64,000 bases of DNA, from positions 248,001-312,000 of the forward strand of contig NZ_JABFDK010000003.1 in NCBI RefSeq assembly GCF_013403865.1. Reading direction: 5' to 3'. Each line of letters begins with the position of its first letter. Position 1 is the first letter of the stretch. A program made the position numbers and the translations under genes. Source of the stretch: Winogradskyella costae. Lineage in GTDB: Bacteria; Bacteroidota; Bacteroidia; Flavobacteriales; Flavobacteriaceae. The notes beneath the pieces are model-generated. The model saw only the letters and a program-made list of their open reading frames with translations, made no database searches and had not been told where the DNA came from. Shown one piece after another: positions 1-8,602 of the stretch.

Positions 1-170
1 ACGTTCTCTTTTGTTTCTCCGGTTCGTTTCTGAATTCGGCCAACAATTTCATCTTCTTTACCTTCTTGGTAATCCAAATCATCGTCAGTAAGTTCTCCCC
101 ACTTTTGTTTCAATTTTCCTTTTGCAATATTCCAATTGCCTTTTGCTTTATCTTGCCATGGTTTAGACAT
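1..170 (-). CDS. CsbD-like stress-response protein, C-terminus cut by window edge
   Basis: On the minus strand an ATG at 170 opens a frame that stays open to the window edge (56 codons visible). The product begins MSKPWQDKAKGNWNIAKGKL and continues with a GELTDDDL segment and a GRIQKRTGET segment. This short, highly charged layout with a KGxWNxxKGKxKxKWGxLTDDDL core is typical of the CsbD/YjbJ family of about 60-70 residues, small soluble proteins induced by general stress in many bacteria; their biochemical role is unknown. Two palindromes lie 30-60 bp upstream (201-211 and 218-231) and could be its control region. The gene is incomplete here, so its true end is unknown. Confidence 0.75.
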   Translation of the reverse strand, partial: MSKPWQDKAKGNWNIAKGKLKQKWGELTDDDLDYQEGKEDEIVGRIQKRTGETKEN

Positions 171-200
171 AATTTCTATATTTTTAAGTTATGAAAGTAA

Positions 201-231
201 ATCACTGTGATCTACTACTGTAAATTTACAG
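201..231. promoter_or_regulatory. Two adjacent palindromes upstream of the csbD-like gene
   Basis: ATCACTGTGAT (201-211) has 5-bp arms around a central T, and CTGTAAATTTACAG (218-231) is a perfect 14-bp palindrome. They lie between the csbD-like start (170, minus) and the end of the PorP/SprF gene (307). The arrangement fits an operator, but no regulator is assigned. Confidence 0.35.
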
Positions 232-306
232 GAAATATAAAGCACCTATTAACGCAATGCATTAAGATGTTAATTCAATTAAAAGCGCGTTATGAAGATA
301 ATGAGT

Positions 307-1239
307 TCAACGCGTCTTATAGCCTTGTTGGAGTCTAAAACTCAACACCAAACCATGCGTGTTTCCTAAGGGAGAATTGTTAGTAGCCATATTGTAATGG
401 TAAATAACACGGAACGTTTCAAATAAATAGATACCTGCTAAAACATTAAACGATGAGTTCGTTCTATAGCCTGCGCCAAGTTCAAATTGGTTTCTATGGC
501 TAACAGACATATTAAAATCGGCTATCAATGGCGCACCTTTTTCATGCTTTACAAAAACGCTCGGTTTGAGCATATAATTCTCAAAACGATTGTTAAAAAA
601 ACGATAGCCTAAATAACCATAAACAGGAGAATTTAAGTCTACAGCGTCATCAGAAGCCAAACGTGTCCCTATAAGATTGGGTGCAGATAGCCCCACATAA
701 AACTGGGAATGATTAAATAGAAATCCGGCACCAACTGTTGGAATTGTAGCATCAATATTTTTATCGAACTGAATATCATCCATAATATTAAGATCTAATA
801 AATTATCTTGATACTGTTGTAACCCTGCTGTTATTCCAAAAGACAATGAGCTTGGTTGATAATTCTGCCAATAAGGACGATCATTTTTAATATCGAAAAA
901 TAGTTTATAAGAATATGCTATAAATGTGCTTGTGGAGCGCGTAACTCCAATCTCATCCCTTATGATAGCAGCACCCAGTCCCATTTTACCATCTTGTAAT
1001 GGGGAATGAAAACTTAAGCTAAAGGATTTTGGCGCTCCATCAAAAGAACTAAATCCTGTATTAGCAATTGTAGCTTCTGTGGTAGGTGACAACCCCGCAT
1101 AAGCTGCATTTACGATGAAAGGATTAAAATTATACTCTGGAAACGACGCAGTTTGCTGTCCAAATAAAGTGCCAGAGGTTAGTAGTCCGATTAAAACAGC
1201 TAACACTGAGTGATTGTATGGGTTTCTTAATGTCATCAT
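307..1239 (-). CDS. PorP/SprF family type IX secretion membrane protein
   Basis: 310 residues with an N-terminal signal peptide ending near LFGQQ, followed by the family signature of a short N-terminal stretch (FNPFIVNAAYAG), alternating beta-strand segments and a C-terminal outer-membrane strand (GLVLSFRLQ). PorP/SprF proteins are outer-membrane proteins of the T9SS; in Flavobacterium johnsoniae SprF is needed for secretion of the type B substrate SprB. The gene starts one nucleotide after the stop codon of the large type B substrate upstream (1241-6274), so the two are almost certainly co-translated and this protein is inferred to be the dedicated partner. Two consecutive ATGs (1239 and 1236) are possible starts. 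Confidence 0.85.
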   Translation of the reverse strand: MMTLRNPYNHSVLAVLIGLLTSGTLFGQQTASFPEYNFNPFIVNAAYAGLSPTTEATIANTGFSSFDGAPKSFSLSFHSPLQDGKMGLGAAIIRDEIGVTRSTSTFIAYSYKLFFDIKNDRPYWQNYQPSSLSFGITAGLQQYQDNLLDLNIMDDIQFDKNIDATIPTVGAGFLFNHSQFYVGLSAPNLIGTRLASDDAVDLNSPVYGYLGYRFFNNRFENYMLKPSVFVKHEKGAPLIADFNMSVSHRNQFELGAGYRTNSSFNVLAGIYLFETFRVIYHYNMATNNSPLGNTHGLVLSFRLQQGYKTR

Positions 1240-1240
1240 G

Positions 1241-4200
1241 TTAACGTTTTAGAACCACAAAGCCTTGTGTCTTTTTTAAATGGTGATTACCATCGATATG
1301 AATATTGAAAAAATAGGTCCCTGAAGGTAACTTGCCTGCTCCCATTTTGGTGTTTTTGTTGGCATCGCCTCTAAACACTTTTGAATTATTATCGTAACCT
1401 TTTATGCTGAAAACGAGATCACCCCAACGATTATAAATCATAACTTCATTATTAGGATAATTTTGAATGCCATCAATTTTCCAAAAATCATTTATACCAT
1501 TACCATCTGGAGAAAAACCATATTTTGTAGTATCCTCTTGTGGAATCACAGTCACCGTTTCAGTATTAAAACTTTCGGATGCACATCCTGTGGCTATGCC
1601 ATCATTATTAAATGGAACTACAGTAACATAGATTTCAGTATTTTCTGGTAAAGGATCTAATAAATTATAACTAGTGTTGTTACCAACGTTAACAGCATCT
1701 AAAATTTCGCCGCCATTTGGACTCAACCCAATGCTTAAATAATAGCCCGTAACACTGTAGGTATTAGGTTCAGGTGGATTCCATGATATTGCAGCAATAT
1801 CAATAGGGACCTCAATAGCGCCTGGAGAAGGAAATGTCATATAAGCACAGTCCGGAGGATAACTGTTTCTAAATGTAAAGCTATCTTCTGCACATCCGAA
1901 AGCGACACCGTTGGCGTTATAAGGTGAAATTAGAACATAAACGGTCGAACCTTGTGTAAAATCTATAGTCGGAAGGTAAGTTGTACTCGTCCCAACATCA
2001 AAATTATCTAGTAAATCGGCATTTCCTAAGCTTGTGCCGATTGAAATAAAATAACCTGTTACATTATCTACGGCTTCCCATGTTATTTCCGTTGATAAAG
2101 AAATATCTGTAGCGCCATCTAGTGGAAATGTCAATGCCGTACATTCTGGAATTGTTGGTATGGTCCCAGTGGTAAATGATTCATACGCACACGAATGATT
2201 TTCGTTACCATCTGCGTCATAAGGTATAATTCTAACATGAACCAATGTGTTTTCTAGTGGTAAATCGTATGGTAAATCGTATGTAAGCGCATTACCGGCA
2301 TCATATTCACCATAAAAGTTATCATCATCTCCGATGTTAATTAAGTAACCACTCACATTGTCAACAGCATTCCAAGAAAAATTGGTAGACACCGAAACGT
2401 TGGTCTCTCCTTCTAAAGGCATCGTTAACGTTGTACATTCAGGAATTGTTAAAATGGTTTCCGTTATAAAGCGTTCTTCCACACAACCTATGGCATTTCC
2501 TGTTGAATTATAAGGAATGATCGTAACAAATATTTCTGTACCCTCTGGTAAATCATTAGGTAAATTGTAAGTGGTATTGGTTATGTCCGTTTCGATTAAA
2601 ATCTCATCACCTCCAGAAGTCGTACCAACTGTAATTAAAAACCCATCGGCATTTGAAACGGCATTCCAAGTAAAATCAGTTGTTACCAAAACATTGGTTT
2701 CTAAATGTAAAGGAGATATTAATGAGGTACAATTGGGAGCATCTTCAATCATTCCGGTGGTAAATGATTCTGAGGTACAGCCGCCGATAGCATCTCCTGC
2801 GTCATTGTATGGAATTAGTCTAACATAGATTAATTCGTTTTCTGGTAAGTCGAATGATAAATCATATGATAAATTGTTGCCTACGTCAAACTCTCCATAA
2901 AAATTAAAATTGTCAGCAATATGTATTCTATATCCTGTCGCGTTTGGTGCAGCATTCCAAAAGAAATCGGTCGTTATTGAAACGTCAATAGCACCATCTA
3001 ATGGTAAGCTTAACGTTGTACAATTTGGAACGATAGGAATGCTTTCAGTACCAAAACTAGTTTCATTACAACTTAATGATGTGTTTATGCCATCATATGG
3101 TGTGATTAATACAAAGATTTCTGATCCTGCAGGAAGATCGTTAGGCAAATCATAAGTTGTTGTGTTTCCGACATCAAAACTATCTAGTAGATCCCAAACC
3201 CCAGAATCGGTACCAACATTTAAGAAATAACCTGTAGCATTAACTACAGCATTCCAAGTGATAGCTGTGTCGATTGAAACATTGGTTTCGTTTTCTAATG
3301 GCGATACTAATTGTGTACATTCAAGAACTGAAATAAGCGATTCTGTCATAAAGCTTTCTTCATTACAACCAATAGCATTACCTGCGGAATTATATGGTAT
3401 TATTGTAACGAAAATTTCGGTACCCTCTTGTAAATCGCTTGGTAAATCAAAAGTCGAATCCGTAACGTCTGTTTCTATTAAAATATCAGTACTACCAGAT
3501 GTTGTTCCAAGTGAAATTAAATAACCATCTGCGTTTGAAACGGAATCCCATGAGATATCTGTTGAAGTTGAAACATCAATTGCTCCGTTTAAAGGAGAAG
3601 ATAAAATGGTACATTCTGGAGTATCTAGAATCGTTTCTGTAGTAAAACTTTCTTCAACACAACCCATTGCATTTCCTAAAGAATTATAAGGAGTTATGGT
3701 GACGAAGTATGTAGTGTTTTCAAGATAATCGGCAGGGAAATCGTAAGTCGTAGCGTTTCCAACATCAAAATTTAGAAGTATGTCATTACCTCCAGATGTT
3801 ATTCCTATGCTCAATCGGTAACCTTCTGCGTTTGGATCTGCATTCCAACTAATATCAGCATCTACAGCAACAGTTATAGAGCCGTCAATTGGTGCAGTGA
3901 GATTGGTACATGCCGTTGGCAAAAGTGTTGTTTCAGAAACGGTTGTAAAACTATAAGTCGTGCAACTTTGCGCAGGTCCTATGCCGTTATAGGGAACGAT
4001 CTCAACATATATTTGTGAATCAGCAGGTAAGTCATTTGCTAAATTAAAATGGGTAGCACTACCCAATACTTGGTCAAAAATATCCCAAGTTCCAGGTGCT
4101 GTACCAACACGAAGTGTATAACCAACAGCATCAGAAACCTCCGCCCAACTTAAGTCGGTATTTATACCAACATTAGTGGCGTCATTAATGGGTAATGTCA

Positions 4201-6274
4201 GCGACGTACACAATGGCACCTCTGGTGTATTACAAACTGAGCTTGTAAAATCTTGAAGCTCATAAGACCCCATATCTATAGTTGTGTCAAATACTCTTGG
4301 ATTATTTAAAATATCCATAGTCTCGCTATTAAAGCTGTTATCACCGGCATTTACGGTAGGAGAACATACTAATGCTCTAAAATCTAATTGTGTTGGATTT
4401 ACAAAACGAGGTCTGTTATTAATAACTGTACCGTCTAAATTTCCTATACCTGTAGGGTTTTCTCCTTTAATTAAGGAGTTATCAATAGTTAAATTTGATG
4501 TGTTTCCAGAGAATCCACTTTGCGCAAGATTGTCACCAGACCAAATAATAGAATTGCGAACCCAAGAAGGTAAATCATTATCAAAATCTACGCTTACATT
4601 GGTATCTTCATAATTTGCGGCACTAATAGTAGTGTTTAGAAGGTTCAGTGAAGAATCACTATTCATATCTATTACGGTATGTGTACCAGTAGGTAATTTA
4701 GATATAAACGTGGAATTACTTATAGTGACCTCTGATCGATCTATCAATATAAATTCTGAATTGGTGATATTCCCCTCAAAATAATCATTATGTAATGTTG
4801 CAGCTGCAGATCTATCAATCTCTACTAATATATGATCCCCATAAAAGTGATTATTTGAGGATGTATAATCTTGTACTCTATCGGCGTTAATATCTTTACC
4901 ATTATTGTTTCTAAATAGGTTATTTTCAATAACAGCACCATTAACATACATGTAGCCAATATTGATAACAGCTTCATTACTCGTGTTATTTAAAAACGTA
5001 TTATTGGTAATTAAAGCACTGTCTAAATACCATAAATCTAAGTCTTCACTAGCATTATTTCCATTATTTTCAAACAAACAATTGTTTAAGATAAGATCAA
5101 CGTAATACTCTATTTCTAAAGCTGCATTACCTTCAGAAATATTATCCTTAAACTCGCAACTATCTATGTTTATTAAGATATCATAGTCTTCATTACCCGT
5201 AATATCCATTACAGCGTTATTAAAACTGCCTTCACTATAGTTATTATTAAATTTTGAGTTACTCAGACTAGTATTAGTTCTGTTACTATTTAAAACAGCC
5301 ACACCTCCACCTGTAGACGAATTGTTAGTAAAGATACTATTTTCAACATTTAGTAAATCTGAATTTGATGATCTAATACATGAGGATTGCGCTCCATAAT
5401 TATCCGTAAATTTTGAGTCATAAATATTTAATATTGATTTCGAATGATAAATTATCCGAGATTCAAAATTATTGACAGCGACCATATTAGTTATGTCAGT
5501 AATATTATCTGTAAAGGAAAATATATCAGCGCTGTTATTAATAACAGTAATATTTGTAAAAGCTGTATATGGACTTCTTGAACTTCCAAGCGTGGTAGTT
5601 GAAGAGTAATTTTTCAGGGTACAATCGGTCATAAAAAAGTTGCTGACCGTATCATTTATAGAAAACGCTCTATTCGTACCATTCTGAAAAATAGTATTAG
5701 ATAGGGTTACCGTATCTATCGTAGTACTATTAATGGAGAGACTAGTACCCGCACAATTAGAAAACAGGCTATTAAAAATAGCGATAGTATTAAAAGAACC
5801 ATTACTACTTATATCGCTGGTTGTAGAGCCATAAAATTGAACCTGATCTAAAGTTAGACTAGATTTTGTCTCTATCGCTGATCGCACGTTATAAAAGCGA
5901 AGTCCTTCAATTGACGTATCTGCATTAACATTAATATTAAAAATGCGGTATAATAAATTAGAAGAATCAAAATCTGCTTCAATTTGAGCAATATAAGCTG
6001 GAATATTCTGGACACCTCCTCCTTGAGGATAACCTCCTTTAATGGCTAACGGAATTCCAATATTAATGGTGTTCTGAGGTTTATAAGTTCCTTCTGCAAT
6101 AAATATAACATCATTTGCGGCCGCAGCATCAACAGCGTTTTGAATAGTGTTGAATGCCGTTGCCCAACTTATTCCATCTCCTCCACTAGGGGCAGATTGA
6201 TCTACATAAATATCTGCAGAAAAGGCATTAAACGTCATCGAAATGAATAGAATAAAAAGAAGTCTTTTAATCAT
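1241..6274 (-). CDS. Large secreted beta-helix/Fn3-like repeat protein with T9SS type B sorting domain
   Basis: 1677 residues. Signal peptide (about 1-19, ending FNAFSA), then roughly residues 20-680 of Asn/Ser-rich repeats typical of a right-handed parallel beta-helix (chlamydial polymorphic outer membrane/pectate-lyase type; it begins DIYVDQSAPSGGDGISWATA, the usual opening of such proteins). From about 686 come nine Fn3-like repeats of roughly 95 residues, each starting with a C-(T/A)-x-L-x-x-P motif and containing an SW strand and a C-x-x-x-SF-x-T end. The last 85 or so residues (FSPDGNGINDFW, YNRWGDLVF, LPSGTYFF, GFVVLKR) form the gliding-motility-associated type B C-terminal domain recognised by the T9SS. 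Expected to be a cell-surface or released adhesin-like protein. The downstream PorP/SprF gene is 1 nt away. A good promoter lies at 6315-6344. Confidence 0.88.
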   Translation of the reverse strand: MIKRLLFILFISMTFNAFSADIYVDQSAPSGGDGISWATAFNTIQNAVDAAAANDVIFIAEGTYKPQNTINIGIPLAIKGGYPQGGGVQNIPAYIAQIEADFDSSNLLYRIFNINVNADTSIEGLRFYNVRSAIETKSSLTLDQVQFYGSTTSDISSNGSFNTIAIFNSLFSNCAGTSLSINSTTIDTVTLSNTIFQNGTNRAFSINDTVSNFFMTDCTLKNYSSTTTLGSSRSPYTAFTNITVINNSADIFSFTDNITDITNMVAVNNFESRIIYHSKSILNIYDSKFTDNYGAQSSCIRSSNSDLLNVENSIFTNNSSTGGGVAVLNSNRTNTSLSNSKFNNNYSEGSFNNAVMDITGNEDYDILINIDSCEFKDNISEGNAALEIEYYVDLILNNCLFENNGNNASEDLDLWYLDSALITNNTFLNNTSNEAVINIGYMYVNGAVIENNLFRNNNGKDINADRVQDYTSSNNHFYGDHILVEIDRSAAATLHNDYFEGNITNSEFILIDRSEVTISNSTFISKLPTGTHTVIDMNSDSSLNLLNTTISAANYEDTNVSVDFDNDLPSWVRNSIIWSGDNLAQSGFSGNTSNLTIDNSLIKGENPTGIGNLDGTVINNRPRFVNPTQLDFRALVCSPTVNAGDNSFNSETMDILNNPRVFDTTIDMGSYELQDFTSSVCNTPEVPLCTSLTLPINDATNVGINTDLSWAEVSDAVGYTLRVGTAPGTWDIFDQVLGSATHFNLANDLPADSQIYVEIVPYNGIGPAQSCTTYSFTTVSETTLLPTACTNLTAPIDGSITVAVDADISWNADPNAEGYRLSIGITSGGNDILLNFDVGNATTYDFPADYLENTTYFVTITPYNSLGNAMGCVEESFTTETILDTPECTILSSPLNGAIDVSTSTDISWDSVSNADGYLISLGTTSGSTDILIETDVTDSTFDLPSDLQEGTEIFVTIIPYNSAGNAIGCNEESFMTESLISVLECTQLVSPLENETNVSIDTAITWNAVVNATGYFLNVGTDSGVWDLLDSFDVGNTTTYDLPNDLPAGSEIFVLITPYDGINTSLSCNETSFGTESIPIVPNCTTLSLPLDGAIDVSITTDFFWNAAPNATGYRIHIADNFNFYGEFDVGNNLSYDLSFDLPENELIYVRLIPYNDAGDAIGGCTSESFTTGMIEDAPNCTSLISPLHLETNVLVTTDFTWNAVSNADGFLITVGTTSGGDEILIETDITNTTYNLPNDLPEGTEIFVTIIPYNSTGNAIGCVEERFITETILTIPECTTLTMPLEGETNVSVSTNFSWNAVDNVSGYLINIGDDDNFYGEYDAGNALTYDLPYDLPLENTLVHVRIIPYDADGNENHSCAYESFTTGTIPTIPECTALTFPLDGATDISLSTEITWEAVDNVTGYFISIGTSLGNADLLDNFDVGTSTTYLPTIDFTQGSTVYVLISPYNANGVAFGCAEDSFTFRNSYPPDCAYMTFPSPGAIEVPIDIAAISWNPPEPNTYSVTGYYLSIGLSPNGGEILDAVNVGNNTSYNLLDPLPENTEIYVTVVPFNNDGIATGCASESFNTETVTVIPQEDTTKYGFSPDGNGINDFWKIDGIQNYPNNEVMIYNRWGDLVFSIKGYDNNSKVFRGDANKNTKMGAGKLPSGTYFFNIHIDGNHHLKKTQGFVVLKR

Positions 6275-6314
6275 TTTGGGGCTAATTTTGTGGTTGACTT
6301 ATAACACAACTATG

Positions 6315-6344
6315 CAAGTATAAGGATTTTAGAAATAGTGGCAA
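6315..6344 (-). promoter_or_regulatory. Bacteroidota-type promoter of the type B substrate/PorP module
   Basis: On the minus strand TTG (6344-6342), a 19-nt spacer and TATACTTG (6322-6315) match the flavobacterial consensus TTG-N17-23-TAnnTTTG with one mismatch. It lies about 40 nt before the start at 6274. Confidence 0.55.
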
Positions 6345-6438
6345 GTCTTCAATTTCTAATTAACAACAAAAGTGATTACCTTTCGGTATTCAAATGTAAA
6401 ACCTACTGTATTAACAATTAAAAAAGAACACCTCATAA

Positions 6439-7776
6439 ATGATTTACACCATTATTGATGTTGAAACCACAGGACAGAGCAATCGCATGACTGAGATTTC
6501 AATTTTTAAATTTAACGGAGATACCGTAATAGATGAGTTTACATCATTAATAAATCCGGAAACTTACATCCCTCAACACATTACCGCACTCACCGGAATC
6601 GATGATCATATGGTTGCTGAGGCTCCGCGATTTGCAGAAGTAGCACAAGACATTCTAAACATTACAGAAGGTGCCATATTTGTGGCGCACAACGTTAATT
6701 TCGATTATAAAGTCATTAGTGGAGAATTTAGCAGAATCGGTTTAGAGTTCACTAGAAAGAAACTTTGTACTGTCCGTTTATCGCGTCGCTTATTACCAGG
6801 ACATCGGTCTTACAGTCTCGGGAAGCTATGCAGCGCTTTAGAAATTAATTTGGTAGGCAGACACAGAGCCAGAGGCGATGCAGAAGCCACAACCATTCTA
6901 TTTGAATTGCTATTACAACAACCCGAAGCTTCAGATGTTTTTAAAGAATTTTTAAACAAGAATTCTAAAGAAGCGACCTTACCTCCTAACCTACCTAAAG
7001 AAACGTTTGAAGCTTTGCCAGATACCGCAGGTATATATTACTTTAAGGATAAAAAGGGAGTTGTTATTTATGTAGGCAAAGCTATTAACATCAAAAAAAG
7101 AGTGCTCAGCCATTTTTATAGTAAAACAAAAAAGGCACAAGATATGGTGAGAGAAACGCGCGATATTGATTTTGAAAGTTCTGGTAGCGAATTAATAGCA
7201 CTCCTTATGGAAGATGCAGCTATTAAGCACCACTTTCCAATGTATAATAAAGTGGCAAAGCGAACCATTCAAACCGTTGCAATTTTTTCTTATGAAGATC
7301 GAAGCGGCATTTTGCACTTAGCGAGTAACAAAGGACGGTTAACCCCAAATCCTATAATTACCTTTTTTAATGTGAGAGATGTACGGTCTTATATGGAAAA
7401 GATATGCGCTAAACATAATCTGTGTCCTAAATATTGTCATTTACAGGAAGCCGTTGCCGAATGTTCACATTACAGCATTAAAAACTGTAAAGGCGTGTGT
7501 AGAAACGAAGAATCTGTTGAAGCTTATAACAATAGAGTTCTTGAAGCCATACATGATATGTCTAATCAGAAGGAAGATTTTATATTGAGAGAAAAAGGTA
7601 GAAATCCGAATGAAGAGGCCTTCGTTATGATTAAAGATGGAGATTATCTGGGCTATGGATTTGTAGATAAAGATTCACAGATTAATCATATGGATGACTT
7701 GAATGCCTTTCTCATTCCGCAGAAAAACAGTGTTGATATTCAAAAAATCTTACGCCCCTACATTCTAAACATATAA
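6439..7776 (+). CDS. DnaQ-like 3'-5' exonuclease fused to a GIY-YIG (UvrC/Cho-like) nuclease
   Basis: 445 residues. Residues 1-165 are a DEDDh exonuclease of the Pol III epsilon type: motif I IIDVETTG (D7, E9), motif II HNVNFDY (D89), motif III HRARGDAE (H142, D147). Residues about 195-275 are a GIY-YIG nuclease: AGIYYF, IYVGKA, Arg221 and the metal-binding Glu258 in a LMEDAAIKHHFPMYN segment, resembling the N-terminal nuclease of UvrC and Cho. The C-terminal part has a cysteine cluster (C329, C333, C342, C350, C354) like the one between UvrC nuclease domains. Such DnaQ-UvrC-N fusions are known in several phyla and are thought to act in DNA repair by incising near a lesion. Transcribed alone; followed by a terminator at 7819-7845. 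Confidence 0.88.
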   Translation: MIYTIIDVETTGQSNRMTEISIFKFNGDTVIDEFTSLINPETYIPQHITALTGIDDHMVAEAPRFAEVAQDILNITEGAIFVAHNVNFDYKVISGEFSRIGLEFTRKKLCTVRLSRRLLPGHRSYSLGKLCSALEINLVGRHRARGDAEATTILFELLLQQPEASDVFKEFLNKNSKEATLPPNLPKETFEALPDTAGIYYFKDKKGVVIYVGKAINIKKRVLSHFYSKTKKAQDMVRETRDIDFESSGSELIALLMEDAAIKHHFPMYNKVAKRTIQTVAIFSYEDRSGILHLASNKGRLTPNPIITFFNVRDVRSYMEKICAKHNLCPKYCHLQEAVAECSHYSIKNCKGVCRNEESVEAYNNRVLEAIHDMSNQKEDFILREKGRNPNEEAFVMIKDGDYLGYGFVDKDSQINHMDDLNAFLIPQKNSVDIQKILRPYILNI

Positions 7777-7818
7777 AATGAGGTATTAAGAATATACTAC
7801 GACTAACTATTAAATGAA

Positions 7819-7845
7819 GAAAACAGCACTATACGTGCTGTTTTC
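7819..7845. terminator. Bidirectional rho-independent terminator
   Basis: Perfect 11-bp stem GAAAACAGCAC (7819-7829), loop TATAC, GTGCTGTTTTC (7835-7845). It lies between convergent genes ending at 7776 (+) and 7871 (-). The A/T flanks give U-runs in both directions. Confidence 0.8.
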
Positions 7846-7870
7846 TATTTAGAAAAATAAATATAAAATA

Positions 7871-8395
7871 CTAAATGGTTAGGGAAATAGATTTTTGCTT
7901 ATTCTCCATTTTTAAATTGATAGTATAAGTGATTTCCGATCCGCTATGATGATCATAACGAACATTACATTTGCTATTCTTAAACGCCCATCCTGGATAA
8001 TCTTTTGCTAATTGACGGCCAAGTGTTAATGGGATTCTCACATCCTCATAATATTCTTCCGAACTCAGAATAATACCTTTAGTATCATAAATTGCAGTTA
8101 TATGATTGTCCTTAGACTGAAAATTAACCGTATAAGTAATCGCTTTATTTTTGCTGTACACAGGATCTTTGGTGACATCAAAATTTGCTGCTGTTTTTTG
8201 TAATTTCCTAATACTAAGAGCCAAAGGTTGTGCGGCTTCTAGTTCTAAGTTTAAGTAGTTTTCATTCTGAATAGCAATCGTGCGCGGTGCGAATTTGTCA
8301 TCACCAAATTGAGACGTTTCCATTGCTAATTCATTTTGTGCAGAGCCAAGGGTGGTGAGTCCTAAAAATAGTAGACCAAATAGACATGTTTTCAT
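7871..8395 (-). CDS. Small exported protein of unknown function (PepSY-like fold suspected)
   Basis: 174 residues with a clear signal peptide (MKTCLFGLLFLGLTTLGSAQ). The mature part has a strand-rich middle (ITYTVNF, HITAIYDTKGIILSSEEYYEDVRIP), then a short helix (LTLGRQLAKDYPGW) and two strands. Alternation of a self-describing strand with xxYPxW is common in periplasmic PepSY-like or BLIP-like small domains of flavobacteria, some of which carry misleading enzyme names in databases. No catalytic motif is visible and I do not assign a function. It lies downstream of, and on the same strand as, the regulator at 8603-10360, 207 bp away. Confidence 0.6.
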   Translation of the reverse strand: MKTCLFGLLFLGLTTLGSAQNELAMETSQFGDDKFAPRTIAIQNENYLNLELEAAQPLALSIRKLQKTAANFDVTKDPVYSKNKAITYTVNFQSKDNHITAIYDTKGIILSSEEYYEDVRIPLTLGRQLAKDYPGWAFKNSKCNVRYDHHSGSEITYTINLKMENKQKSISLTI

Positions 8396-8602
8396 GAGTG
8401 ATACGGTTTTAGAGTTATACTGATGTAATTAAAATGGTTTAAGCTTTTTTCTACAGAAATACGTGGTTTAAGTAGAACACTGCTAAAGTATAATCTAAGA
8501 CGTTTATTACCGAAAAATCGATATAGACCACTGATGTACAAGCGATAGACATTTAATAGACACTCTCATAAAGAGATGCTCAAAACATTAATAAACAGCG
8601 AT

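Noticed and set aside
2571..4613. Plus-strand frames inside the type B substrate gene
   Set aside because: They lie antisense to the Fn3-like repeats and follow their periodicity; no start or motif supports them.
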